Source: Helicoverpa zea (taxonomy: Eukaryota > Arthropoda > Insecta > Lepidoptera > Noctuidae). Taken from it: DNA of 64,000 bases. Below, piece by piece: positions 23,936-35,620 of this stretch. A program made the translations under genes and the position numbers. The notes under the pieces are model-generated. The model was not told where the DNA came from. It made no database searches and saw nothing but the letters and a program-made list of their open reading frames with translations. Positions within the stretch are counted from its first letter, which is position 1; each line of letters starts with the position of its first letter. The stretch is taken from the NCBI RefSeq assembly GCF_022581195.2, contig NC_061475.1:3100001-3164000 (forward strand), in the 5' to 3' direction.

Positions 23936-24179
23936 ACAGAATTATCCTACTTCAACCACTCTACGAAAAATCTAACCATAAAAATATAACTTACCTCGAA
24001 AATTTACGTTTTCGCCCACTCATTAAAATCACAAATGCTTAAAAGTTAAAACGTGGATCTTTTTGCTTCATGAATCATTTATTAGCTTTCAGATTTACGA
24101 GTATAATATGAGGTTATTTAAATATACAATGGAAGCCCACAATCACTCGAATATCTATATGAATATATTACACTTGCTG

Positions 24180-24370
24180 TTTTTCCCGCGGGTTTTCTCG
24201 TGTTCTGGAGGAACTTCTTCCCGTACCCAGATAAAACATAGCCCAAGTTCAGTGCAGATAGTGTAGCTTCCTAGCAGTGAAAAAATTTTTCAAATCAGTC
24301 AAGTAATTTCGGAGCCAATTCATGTCAAAAAAACAAAGAATCAAATCTTTCTTTACATTCTAGTATGTAG
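24180..24370 (+). repeat. Common moth repeat (TTTCGGAGCC family)
   Basis: CTTCTTCCCGTACCCAGATA, AATTTTTCAAATCAGTCAAG, TAATTTCGGAGCC and an A-rich run; same family as 57060-57240. Confidence 0.5.
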
Positions 24371-24499
24371 AAGTATAAATTACACAAACGTGCAGACGAT
24401 TTAATAGTTTAATACATACAGAATTGTACCAATTCTTGGGATGAATTATTAACCTATTGAAAGCCACAACTCCGCAACTATTCAATACGATACATGCCA

Positions 24500-24775
24500 C
24501 AGAGGAAGGAAAGATGAGCGGAGATGCCATATGACAGGTAGGTCAGGCGCCTTCTTGTAGGTCAAATAATGCACGCCAGAGGTTACCAAAAAGATCGGGT
24601 GCCTTGAGACTTCTGTCAAAGATTGATTGGTGATTTTTGGTTTTAATAAAAATGGATGGGTTCTAAAGAAGCGTATGAGAGCAAAGCCAGTGACATTCCT
24701 CGTCCCCCAAGTAACACTTGCATTTTAGCTACTTTCCATTAGATATGACATCTCTGCTCGTAATTTTATTCATCA
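24500..24775 (+). repeat. 280-bp repeat family, copy 1
   Basis: It shares GATGCCATATGACAGGTAGG, GGTCAGGCGC, GTCAAAGATT, GGTTCTAAAGAAGCGTATGA and CATTCCTCGTCCCCC with the copies at 26955-27225 (+) and 53755-54035 (-). Confidence 0.6.
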
Positions 24776-25462
24776 TGGTCACACATACTCACACATACTC
24801 ACACACACATATCAACAAATGACGGACCTCAAAGGATTTTTCTGTTTTGTCAAGTACGAAAACGAAGGGGAGATAGTAATGTTTGAAATGTATGATACCT
24901 TCAGCGATGACCTACACTTGATCGGATAAATAAGAGAAAGGTTACAAAGTGAAATTCATTTGTTTTGAGGATTCGTACATGTTTTTTTAGAAAGTGTATA
25001 CATTTTTGTTGTAAATGTATACTTTTATCTGTGCTTTATATTATAACGCAGAAGAGTTCATTTTATTTCAGGGCCTACTGGTCCAATTTCAGACTTTTAG
25101 TGTCAGATATCGCATATATCGAGAAGACTGTAAGCTTTAAATCCGCCGAAATCGAGATAAGCAAAGGGTTTACACTTTCAGGTTTCGGGATAAAAATAAT
25201 TATAAATTATGATCTGTATAAAGTATAAATAATTATAATAACTACATCGCATAAATCACTCGAGAATAATATTTGTTTTAAATACACGTAATAACGATGT
25301 TACGGTCGGTCGGAGTTAGTCTCGATGTCACAGATAAGATATTAACGAGCTCCTTTTGTAACCCATAGACAAAAGACCACCAAAGCCACCGTTTATATTC
25401 CTTAGTATACCTACTTTATTTAATTCGAAATGCCTTACGGTTAAACCTGTACTTTTATGGTG

Positions 25463-25605
25463 AATTTCTGTAACCTAAACCTATCCATCTTTTCTTTTGA
25501 GATTAGATATTGAAAGACACATTTTTATGGAGCTAATGTTATAATTCAATCTCTAATCGATAGATAGATAATATGAATAGATATGTTATAGAAATCTGTA
25601 GTTAG
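25463..25605. mobile_element. MITE, relative of 12957-13475, uninterrupted
   Basis: ATTTCTGTAACCTAAACCTA on the left and TATGTTATAGAAATC on the right are inverted repeats; the length is about 143 bp. Confidence 0.6.
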
Positions 25606-26619
25606 AGATAATCTTGAAATTAGATCAAATAAATGATAACGTTATCCAAATAATACCTTGACAACCAAGTTATTTATTACAAAAGTATTTGTCTGTTTTT
25701 TGTATAGAACGGTTTTGTCCTACTAATTTAAGGCTTTTCTCTCATTTGGCACGAGTAACACATGTGAATTATAGTAATCCTAAAGTACTGTAATGTTAGA
25801 ATTGTCAGACTGCCAAATAGATGTCCTTTTTGCTCTTTTTTATCCTTAGTTATATAAAATAGCATCTACATCGTCATATAAAAGAGCGTTCTATCGATAA
25901 TTATATATTTTGGATTATTATTTATTGAGTGTGTGTTTTATGTTTTTGTCAAAAGTCCACGAACGTTTTAAACAAAAGAGTACTTAAGGTCGACACACAT
26001 ACACAGTAACCTGAAAACCTAAAAATATCAGCATTGTAAACATGACACCCTGAAATTTACAAGAGCCTTTGTTAAGATAAATTCTAAATTCTTTGTACTT
26101 TACTATAATCTATACGTTTTACTCGATACCAATACAAAAAGACATACTTACACATCATTGCTAATCTGATCTCAACACGACATGCGGATAAAACACTGAG
26201 AAAAAATAACGTTATCTCACGCTAGAAAAACCTTTGCCCAACACCAAATTCACGCACAAAACACTTGAGTTATAACACGAAACACTATAACCACACTCAC
26301 TATATAACTTATAACAATAACATGTTACACTAAAGGGAATTTTAATAGAGAAAATTGGATTTGCAAAAACAATAGGATGGTGTAGCACTCGCGTAGGCCC
26401 ACCCGCGCGCTACGAGATCGGCTACGGACTGACGTAGCCCGTAGTCGGTTGGAGGGAAAGGTTTGCGCACGATAGGTCGACCGCAGCGATTTGATACTTT
26501 TCGTTTTATTGAAAACGTTGTGAATATTGTTCGTTTGTATTTTTTTTTTCTCATAATATGAGTAAAATGGAATGAAATTGATTGTGATTATAATTTCAAT
26601 ATCGTTATAATTTCAAATA

Positions 26620-26713
26620 CCTGTACTTTACAAGGAGTGACTGCCTATCTGACATTCCTCTACGCAGTTACCCGGTCAGACCTTAGACTAGTTGTAAGAC
26701 TGGTTGTCAGAAA
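26620..26713 (-). repeat. SINE 3' fragment, diverged
   Basis: ACTTTACAAGGAGTGACTGC, CTATCTGACATTCC and CAGTTACCCGG match the reverse of the SINE body. Confidence 0.6.
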
Positions 26714-26954
26714 AAAAAATGTTATTTTATTTTCATCTGTATTCATTAACTGCTTGAAAAACATTGGTTTCGGAATCATAAAAACTATACCTATACTTAC
26801 GAACCGATCATGATAAACAGGGGTTTATCTCACCCTAAACATTTCCATAAGTTGAAGCTTCACTTCGAGATAAAATTGAAATCTACCTACATATAGTATG
26901 CACGATATAATGTTATCCTATAACGTTATGGGGGATAAACACGGAGTAAAAAAA

Positions 26955-27225
26955 GATGACTGGAGATACCATAATGCAGGTAGGTCAGACGCTTTCGTCT
27001 AGGTCAAATTGCCATGACCAAAATGATCAGTTACAAGTGAACGAGGCGTCCGGGTTCTTCGAGACATTTGTCAACGATTTTTGGTAGTACAAAAATGGTC
27101 GGGTCCAAAGAAGACGTATAAGAGCGGATACAGTAACGCTCCTCGTCCCCCGCTCACCCACATTTTGGCGCACTACTTTCTTACGATTTCGTTATGGCAC
27201 CTCCGCTAGTCATTCTGTTCTCTAT
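26955..27225 (+). repeat. 280-bp repeat family, copy 2
   Basis: Contains GATGACTGGAGATACCATAA, GGTCGGGTCCAAAGAAGACG, AACGCTCCTCGTCCCCC and GTTATGGCACCTCCGCTAGT; see 24500. Confidence 0.65.
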
Positions 27226-27345
27226 GGTGATAAATCAACGGTGTACCCTCTACCCTTGCTTTAAGGGACAATCTTGGGAAACCTACATTTCACGTGAAAG
27301 GGTGAGACAGGTGATAGACATAACTTTGGGTGAAAATTACAATAA
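27205..27345 (+). repeat. 140-bp segment shared in reverse with the 10.4-kb unit
   Basis: The stretch from GGTGATAAATCAACGGTGTA to GATAGACATAACTTTGGGTG is nearly identical to the reverse complement of about 1769-1900 (30443-30575, 40869-41001). It reads open for about 46 codons in both settings, but I recognise no protein. Confidence 0.6.
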
Positions 27346-28355
27346 TCTCTATTTTAATTTAGGGTGGAATTATTATAACATTGTATAAAACTATGTGTGT
27401 TGCTGGGTTTTAATAGCATTGCACGAAGACCACCAACGATACAAACGTCAGTTTTTTTTACTGTTTACTTTGACGGTAGAACTTTTTTTTTTTTGAGAAA
27501 ACGGAGGTTTTTTGGATATTTACCAAGCACCCAGAAAACGTCTTCAACGTACTCTAAAGTTCCATTAATCTCACTGACAAGATCTTAACTAATATTATTG
27601 TATAAAATCTTCCGTAATAAACAAATGAAAATGATTTAAAGCTGATAAAAAAAAAAAAACTAATATTATAAATGGTAAAGTGTCTGTCTGTCGAGCTTTC
27701 ATGCCAAAACGTTTGGTACATAGTATATTAGAGCCTGCGGCCTACCGATTGCGGAAAGTTGTTCTCCCACTCTCAGAACTTGGGTAAAACCGCGGGGAAT
27801 TACGAGTTTCATTTAATCAGGGAGACAGTTTAAACATATTTAGTTTATTGCGACAGCCGGTTTCATTTAAGTGTAATATAATATTTATAAAAAAGTTCAA
27901 AGCACACATCATTTTGATTATAATATTAATTTGAATAACACACAGATTTTTCTTTTCAAGAAACAAATACCTTCTAGAAAAAATCCTAATATTCTTAAAG
28001 CAACTACAAAAATATTAAATCCGACTCTAATTTGATACGCCCACGACTACGAGTCACGTAGCGGGCTACGTGCTACGCGGCTACGCGGCTACGGGCGTAG
28101 CTTGGAGGCGAAAATATTGCTACACATTCTAGGTAATTGGTTCATAATGGGTTGAATGACGTAAGATTTTTGAATCTCATTTCACTATTTTTTTGAGGTA
28201 CCCAGAGCTTCAAAAAGGGACCTTACTACTGAGATTCCACTGTCCACCCATCTGTCAAAAGATTTTATATCATGAACTGTGATACCGTGACAGTTGAAAT
28301 TTTCACATTCAATTGATGCCAAAATTAAATGACTACATTCTGGTTGGCTCTCCAA

Positions 28356-28383
28356 GATGTGTGTTTTATTTAAAACACACATC
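28356..28383. repeat. 28-nt near-perfect palindrome
   Basis: GATGTGTGTTTTA and its complement around a 2-nt centre. Present at 38782-38809 in copy C. Confidence 0.6.
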
Positions 28384-29441
28384 ATGTATTAAAATTGAAA
28401 TGAACAATTGTCAATATAAATACTTCTTTATTAAATAAATCAATCGAAAACCTACACTTTCTAACAAAAGAATCGCCTTGTCTCATGAATTCTTCATACT
28501 TGTAAGAACTTCTGTACCCGAATTCCCAAATCGATTACTTACTTCAATAACTCGATACTTTTCTCGATTCTTACCGATTCGATTATTAGTGTTGGTACGT
28601 TGGTAGTCTGCACGGCCCACTTATGAAATTTCATTTGTCGGGTCATTTTGACAAGACCCACGGAATAATAATATAACGGTTCGCTCATATTTTTTGTTCT
28701 GCCTCGTGAATTTGCTTAGGGCTGTGTAAAAAAATTGTTTTAGGTTACGGCGGAATTCCACCAATGCATAGCACACATAAAATATTTATTTTCGTCTCGC
28801 TCTAGCAAACAGTAAGCGCGGGTGATAGTTTCTAAAAGTTTTTACAAAAGAGTGAAACCGTGAAATTCTCCTAAGGCTGACAAATGCTACGCTAAAAACC
28901 GCATCAAAATCGGTTGAGTGAAACTTGAGATAATCGTGCTCAAACATACTGATCAAATTCAGGTGCCCCCTTTTTGAAGTCGGTTAAAAATATCTTTGAA
29001 ATTGCAACCCTTGTGCGAGCAAATGTGCGCGAACAGTTTTGGTGGAAACCAGCCGTAATCTGAATGAGCCCTAAACAATGGCTACAACAATAGCCTTATA
29101 CATATATATATTCTGGAATATGTTCCTAATATTTTTGTAAGAGTACATTTTTCTCTCACAATGAATTATTGTTTAATAAGAGACATGAATTACACTCTTT
29201 TGTTTAGGTAAGTATGTAAGATCTTCTTACTTCTTATGATGAGAACGACCACCGTGACCGACAATTTTTCAAACCATGGAAAGACGGAACATTCTTAAAA
29301 TCTATGGCTAAATAATTTATTTATGCTAATTGAGGAAATCTGTACGTATTTTTCCCTGGTTTTCATTTCAGTCAGTTTTATAATTACTATAATTTATTTT
29401 ACAAAATGTCGCGGAAGCTATAAGCTACTTATTATCAACCC

Positions 29442-29596
29442 CATCCTCCGAGCCTTTTTCCCAACTATGTTGTGGTCGGATTCCAGTCTAACCGGATGTA
29501 GCTGAGTACCAGTGCTTTACAAGGAGCGACTGCCTATCTGACCTCCTCAACCCAGTTACCCGGGTAACCCAATACCCCTTATTTAGACTGGTGCTA
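29442..29596 (-). repeat. SINE 3' fragment, copy B
   Basis: Same insertion as 769-923, with the same 15-bp flanking repeat. Confidence 0.8.
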
Positions 29597-30657
29597 CAAG
29601 CTACTTATTATCTGAGTGCGCAAAGCAGTTCCCACAGCATTGAAACGCGCAAAAAATGTTAAAATCTCATCAACTAACGCTTGTTTTTGGAGGGAAATCA
29701 TCAGAAGATCGGATTCTCCCGTTATCGGTGCAGCGTGACACCCACCATGTACTTTCTGGAGCCCTTTATGTACCAGGGTCGCAGTTCTTTAAAAAAATCC
29801 TGGGGCTCGATTCTGCTAAGTTAATAATGTGATAATTGAATTTCAATAGCAGTTTTAACCTTAGCGGGCATTCTGCTACGAATATAAGACCAATCGAATT
29901 CCAATGGCATTTCATTGGTTTGCGATCGGTCTGCCATTTGGTCTATATCCTATACAGTAGTTTGCTCTACAATCATATTGCAATCGTAAATCATTTGCAG
30001 ACAATATGATTCATATAGAATCACAGAAAAGGATAAAAATGTTTATTTAAAAAGAAAATATAGCGAAATTTTACATGCCTAAGCTTCAATCGTAATTGAG
30101 TCGTGATTGAATCTTAGTTGGATATCAATCGTATGTCGCTTAAGTAAAATTAGGAGGGCTTGCCCTTGAATAATAACTATGTAAGCCTCATGTGGTGCTG
30201 TACGATATATGGTCTACTTATACCACGTAATGGTGATGTCAGCCATAAAAGCCTACATTACGAAATAAGGACGTGTTTATACAAGCCATTCGACACCTCC
30301 TACGTATATTATCGTAAGCAACAAAATGACGATTTTGCTTTTTTTACATAAAACGACTTATTTTTATTTCCATTTATTTATTTTTTAAAAATGTAAAATA
30401 TATGTTTAAAAATAAATAAATGGAATTAGAATAGACATTATAGTTATTTTCACCCAAAGTTATGTCTATCACCTGCCTCACCCTTTCACGTGAAATGTAG
30501 GTTTCCCAAGATTGTCCCTTAAAGCAAGGGTAGAGGGTACACCGTTGATTTATCACCATGGAGAACAAAATGACTAGCGTAGGTGTCACATTATTAGAAA
30601 GATTGCTAATATTATAACTAGGGACCATTTTGGTTACCCATTGAAAGGGTTTTTGAT

Positions 30658-30915
30658 TCGGATTGATTTTGTTTCGGATGGCACGTTAAACTGTAGGTCC
30701 CGGCTGTCATTGAACATCCTTGGCAGTCGTTACGGGTAGTCAGAATCCAGTAAGTCTGACACCAGTCTAACCAAGGGGTATCAGGTTGCCCGGGTAACTG
30801 GGTTGAGGAGGTCAGATAGGCAGTCGCTTCTTGTAAAGCACTGGTACTCAGCTGAATCCGGTTAGACTGGAAGCCGACCCCAACATGATTGGGAAAAGGC
30901 TCGGAGGATGATGAT
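30658..30915 (+). repeat. 5'-truncated SINE within the large hAT, copy B
   Basis: Bracketed by GAAAGGGTTTTTGAT at 30643-30657 and 30916-30930. It starts in the body near GTTTCGGATGGCACG and ends GGATGATGAT. Confidence 0.88.
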
Positions 30916-32180
30916 GAAAGGGTTTTTGATAGGGTTTTGACAAAGTGTTGTTTTAGAACCAATTTCATATTTGTTACACTTTTTTACGAAAACCCTTATC
31001 AATGGATAACCTCTTTCAAACCCTTTCGATTTGATACCTGTGTATTCAAAAACCCATTCTTAATGGGTTACACTTTTTTGTCGTAAGACGTTTTGAACGG
31101 GTTACCCCTTCAACGACTGTAACACAGTAACCCATTGGGACTACAAATATTGTAATTTTATATCTCGTGCCTTTACTTTAAAGTTCTAAACTACAATATG
31201 GCCGTTGTGTCTTGGCGAGTCTGAACATAGGCTCTGCGAACTTTAGCGCATCAGATCGTCGCTTGAGCTGCTGAGGAGTCCGTCTGTCACACATCACCTG
31301 GCACTAAAGATAAAGAGATGCGTCCGAGACATCAGAGAGGAGGGCAGAGACGTGAAATTCTTCTGGCTGAGGGCCCACGTGGGATCTCCAGGGAATGAAA
31401 GAGCGGACCAGCTGGCCAAGGAGGACAGAAAATACAGCGGATTACAATGTACTCCGCTGTATTTTCAAAGTTCTCGTATCGTATCAGAATGTGGCAAGCG
31501 CGATATGAATCCTGCAGCACAGGAGCGGTCACAAAAGTGTTCTTTCCAAATGTCCTTGCGGCAAAAAGAAGACTTAAAGAAGCTGTCCTTACACCGACAC
31601 ACATCCAGATCCTAAGCGGGCATGGAGGATTCTCAGCGTATCTCCACAGATTCCAACTCAAAAACAGTCCCTCGTGCGTCTGTGACCCCAGCTGCGATGA
31701 AACAGTCTGGCACCTGCTTTTCGAGTGTCCAAGGTTCTGCCACGACAGAATGGAACTGGAATACACGATCGAAACCGAGTCAGTCCACAGTCCACACGAT
31801 CATGGGGAAACCGGCTACTAGGAAACCATTAAACTAGCCATAGTCGCAGCTGCGGCCAACAAAACGGACCGTACTCCGCGAAATCAGAACAGATCGCCAT
31901 CTGAAACCAGCGCAGTCACTACACTCGCTACGACCACCACACCTACAACCATACACACCACCACCATACAACCACATTTAACGTCAACAACAACACAGAC
32001 AAGAACCACTCAACCGACAACCACAACACAATCGACAACAACACTAACAACAACCACTCAACCGATAACCACACAAACTACAACCATACACGAAACATCT
32101 ACAGAACAGTACTGGGATTCTATAAAACTCGATCAACAACTCGCATTTCACTTCGATTCGTAATGTCATTTCATACTTTA

Positions 32181-33002
32181 GGGGAGGTAGGGGAGGGATG
32201 GGCACTTTTTCACAATTTATTGCATAAAAAATCAGATTTTACAGATCATTATCAACTTTTATTGCCATTTCTTATATTCTTAAATGTAGGCACTTAATCA
32301 CTTTAAAACACTTAGAACTTTATTTAAACACTATTTTAAATATAATAGTCTCTAGATCAAGTTGGCAACGGTACCTGAAACAAGATTCTATAAAGGATTT
32401 TTCGCGCAGATTTATAACCTCACAAATTTTCACTGACGAAGAAAAGCCTCCCTACCATAGAGAGCATTGGACACTTTTGACTTAGTTTATGAAAAAAAAA
32501 TCGGTAAAAAAACTTTTAAGTTAAACGGTTTTATCTTATGTGCACTGAAAACTAGAAAATAAAAAATAGTTACTTACCTGTCAACCTACGTAGGTGGTCC
32601 CGGTCATATTAGACTAAAATAAAACGTGGGGCCCATTAACTATTGCTGTAGTACTCTCTTCTAAAGGTATAATAGGTGTGGATTGCATCGACTTACTATA
32701 ATTGTAACTGGAGATTTTGACAATCAATAATTAATAATAGAAAATACACATACCTTTCATTAGTTTTCTCTTTATAACGATCCGAAACCGCAACAAAATA
32801 TTTAAGTACTTTTACGAGTGTTTGTTCTTGACAACTCACAGAAATGACAGATAGTCTATGGATGAACACCGTTACCAGTCGGTAACGTAAACTACCCAAT
32901 TAAAAAAAAACAAAACTATGATCAGAAATCAGAATAAAAGGACCCCCCTTTTATTCTGATTTGATCATGTCTCCCAACTGCCCATCTCTCCCCTACCTCC
33001 CC
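32181..33002. mobile_element. TA-flanked 822-bp MITE, copy B
   Basis: Same TIRs and TA flanks as 3506-4327. Near the right end, AATCAGAATAAAAGG and CCTTTTATTCTGATT form an additional internal hairpin. Confidence 0.75.
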
Positions 33003-33121
33003 TATAGATAGACAGATTTTGACAAATCTGTCAAAATCTCGACTTTGATTTAGTTCAACTTGTCAACACGCTCGATAGTGAAGCGCTAGTGTAGTTTGAC
33101 AATGTCAATCACGAAACTTTA

Positions 33122-33441
33122 AGGTAGAATTCCGTGGGTCGCGATTGTCGCAGCCGCGCGCGACAAAAGTCAACCTATGAAAATGTATGGCACCGCTGCC
33201 GAGGGCTGCGACAGTCGCGCGCGGACGTTGAATTTCGTGAGCCGCTCGCGGCCGTACGCTTCTCAACATGGTCTAGCGCTTAATAACATCTATAGAATTT
33301 TAGTAAAACCAGAATTAAATTTTTGACAATGCCGCGAGCAGCTTACGAAATTCGTCGGCCGCGCGCGACTGTCACGGGCCTCGACAACGGTGCCATACAT
33401 TTTCAAAGGTTGACTATTGTCGCGTCCACGGAATTCTACCT
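33122..33441. mobile_element. TTA-flanked 320-bp foldback MITE, copy B
   Basis: Same as 4447-4766. Confidence 0.75.
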
Positions 33442-34385
33442 TTAGATCGAAGTCGAAGTGAGAGTGATGTCGAAGTGAGTTGTGATATTTTATAGAATCG
33501 ACATGCAGACACCTACAGAACTGACAACCAGACAAACGACTATCATACAATCAACACACACAGAATTAACAACCACACAAAGGACCTACTAACACCAACT
33601 CACAACCAGCGCAAACACAGAAATCACCCACCAGTCAACAGTCAGCTCCAAGTACCATCGCACAGCTTCTGGCATTCGGAGGAGACGGAGTGCCAGGCAT
33701 AAGACTGCGTGGAGTCGCCTTGTTTATGAACAGGGAAGCGGAAAAAATAGGCATAAGCTTCTGCATGGGCTCGAGTCGAGCTGGAGCTCGAATAACCATT
33801 GCACCAGGCCTCGCCGCCCCGTTCAACGGTTGCACCACCAAGACAACCAAAAAAGGCAGCAAGTACCATGCACTGCCTCAATTGAAAGTAGCCTCTCACC
33901 GATGCCGACTATTGCGATTCAAATGCAAGACGATCGCAATACTCGAGTGGAGAGAGGAGACTCCATTCATTCAGGTGTGCTCACTTCTGCAAAAGATCGC
34001 AGAGGCAGAAGAAGAAGAAGCGCCAGCCACGGCTCGCACCATAAGCGTCGACGCGATGGCAGTTGAATAGAAAAGGGGTGACGTCGCAGACCGCTTCGGC
34101 TGTTTAAAAGCCTCGGAACACCATGAGGTGGTAGTATACGAGGACAGAGGGGAAACCTTGAATTTCCTTTAAGTCCGCGGAAACCCTACAGCGCTGCGGG
34201 TTGTTCGAAAGAGATACCGCGGCCCTGGCACATGAAAGGCCTACGACGGAACACGACGGTTTTTAGTCAGTAAGAGTCTGACACTCCCTCGCCGCTGCTA
34301 ACCCACAGCATTTGATGATTTTTGACGTCGTTAAACAAAAAAAAAACAGCCAGCGTCCAACTGCGCAAAGCAGGTCTGAGAGAGC

Positions 34386-35364
34386 CAGCCCCGGATCTAG
34401 GGGGGGGGGGGGGCAAGCCGGGGCCCATGCCCCGGGCGGCAAATTCAGGGGGCGGCAAAATCAGGCAGCTGCCTGATTTTAACCATAATAGTTACCTACA
34501 GGGCTGTCTTAACCTATGGTGCAGCGTGTGCGAATAACCCGGGCGCCTCGGTCTCAGGGGCGCCGCGGGACGCCCCACCCCACCACCAGGAAATTTCGAT
34601 GAAATTACACCCGTAGTTTCAAAAAAAGTCGCCTTCGCTTTGTTTAATTGATCATTTTGATTATTTTTCACTTTTAACATCCTCCAACTAAGTGAAAAAA
34701 TTCTCGCTCGCTACGCTCGCGGCTAAATGGCTATTTATGTACTGTTTTTCAGATGGTTTTTTATTTTTATTGACGCACCGAATCAACGAACGCAAATGGC
34801 ACTCGCTCTAATCATGGTTTCTTTTTATTTGTACATAATTCCTTGTTTCATTTTGTGAGTCTTCAAACAAATAACTTAAAAAAGTTCGCGCTCGCTACGC
34901 ACGCGGCTACTTGTTCCTTGACAATGTAGGTACTTTTGTGTCGTAAACTCAAAAAATTTGGGGCTCGCTTCGCTCGCGCAATATTACATAACCATTACCG
35001 GTTTACCTTGTTGACTCCATAAATCAAATCCACGCTGTATTACCTTTTATAAGTCAAATGTAGCAAAAAGATATTTATGGAGTCCTCAAAAACAAAAAAG
35101 TTTGCGCTTCCGATTGCTTGTTACTTTATTATAGCGCTTTTTAAAACTTATTAACTTTTTGTGTACCTACATTAATCTGTCTCGACTTTCATAAATTAAT
35201 CTGGCCTACTGTTTGAGCCTACAATGATTTGGACATTTTTTTTAAGTCCTTTACCTACCAAAAAAGTGACTTTCTTTGGTGAAAATAAACATAATTAGGT
35301 AGGCAGGCGGGGCGGTATTTTTCAGTATTTGCCACGCCTAAAAAAAATTGAAGATCCGGGGCTG
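34386..35364. mobile_element. Nested hAT element, copy B
   Basis: TIR CAGCCCCGGATC with duplication GAGAGAGC on both sides. A 14-G run follows the left TIR, then GGGGCCCATGCCCCGGGC. Inside, at about 34498, a second hAT-like end (ACAGGGCTGTCTTAACC) starts without a visible partner, so one element may have landed in another. Three GCTCGCTACGC/GCTCGCTTCGCTCGC motifs lie between 34700 and 34980. No transposase is encoded. It sits just upstream of the helicase ORF and splits what was probably one continuous basic, low-complexity leader. Confidence 0.85.
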
Positions 35365-35620
35365 GAGAGAGCCCAGCAAAAACCGCAAAGGAGCAAAGGA
35401 ATACCACCAGCAAAGAGGAGCACGCTCGTGCGCGGAATCGCCTTAAAGCTATCGGTTCTTTCCTGAGCACCATTCTCATCGGTCAGTCGCAAATCACCAA
35501 CAGCGAAACAGGAATCAGTAGTGGAGCGGTTTTTCCGAAAAAAGCCCAAAGAGCCCGAGTCGCCGAAACCTAAGCCTACAAGAGCGGACAAGGGGCAGGT
35601 CGCCCACCGACTCTCGCGAT

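Larger units (their letters stand above)
26380..28125. mobile_element. Possible 1.7-kb element with CTACG-rich ends
   Basis: The left end starts GTGTAGCACTCGCG and the right end finishes ATTGCTACAC. Both are followed inward by GC-rich CTACG/CGTAG clusters (26390-26475, 28030-28110) unlike the AT-rich surroundings. The TIR is short and I see no clear target duplication, so the two could also be separate MITE pieces. Confidence 0.35.
32116..33499. mobile_element. Outer foldback MITE, copy B
   Basis: Same as 3441-4824; it holds the elements at 32181-33002 and 33122-33441. Confidence 0.7.
31247..34346 (+). pseudogene. R1-clade LINE ORF2 3' part, decayed, copy B
   Basis: It starts in a RNase H C-terminal segment (LKIKRCVRDIREEGRDVKFF, then GNERADQLAKE with the conserved Asp). 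After a frameshift near 31440 it reads the typical post-RNase H region (STGAVTKVFFPN, SGHGGFSAYLHRF) and a Cys/His knuckle (CVCDPSCDETVWHLLFECP). An amber stop at 31819-31821 interrupts a frame that continues into a threonine-rich linker. The nested MITEs (32116-33499) split the linker. The C-terminal domain (GIRLRGVALFMNREAEKIG, SVDAMAVE) follows in another frame to 34070, then a 3' UTR-like segment matching the solo 3' end at 14411-14608 and an A-run at 34336-34346. No endonuclease or RT is present. The ORF2 product would have driven target-primed reverse transcription; this copy is dead. Confidence 0.88.

Noticed and set aside
26342..26554. 70-codon ORF (minus strand)
   Set aside because: Its unusual composition comes from a CTACG-rich MITE end.
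28185..28385. 66-codon ORF (minus strand), also at 38611
   Set aside because: No recognised domain and no gene signals; its N-terminal codons lie in a palindrome. Not strong enough to call.
30619..31140. GGGTTA motifs as telomeric repeats
   Set aside because: Insect telomeres are TTAGG; here the motifs are irregular, in both orientations, and confined to hAT ends.
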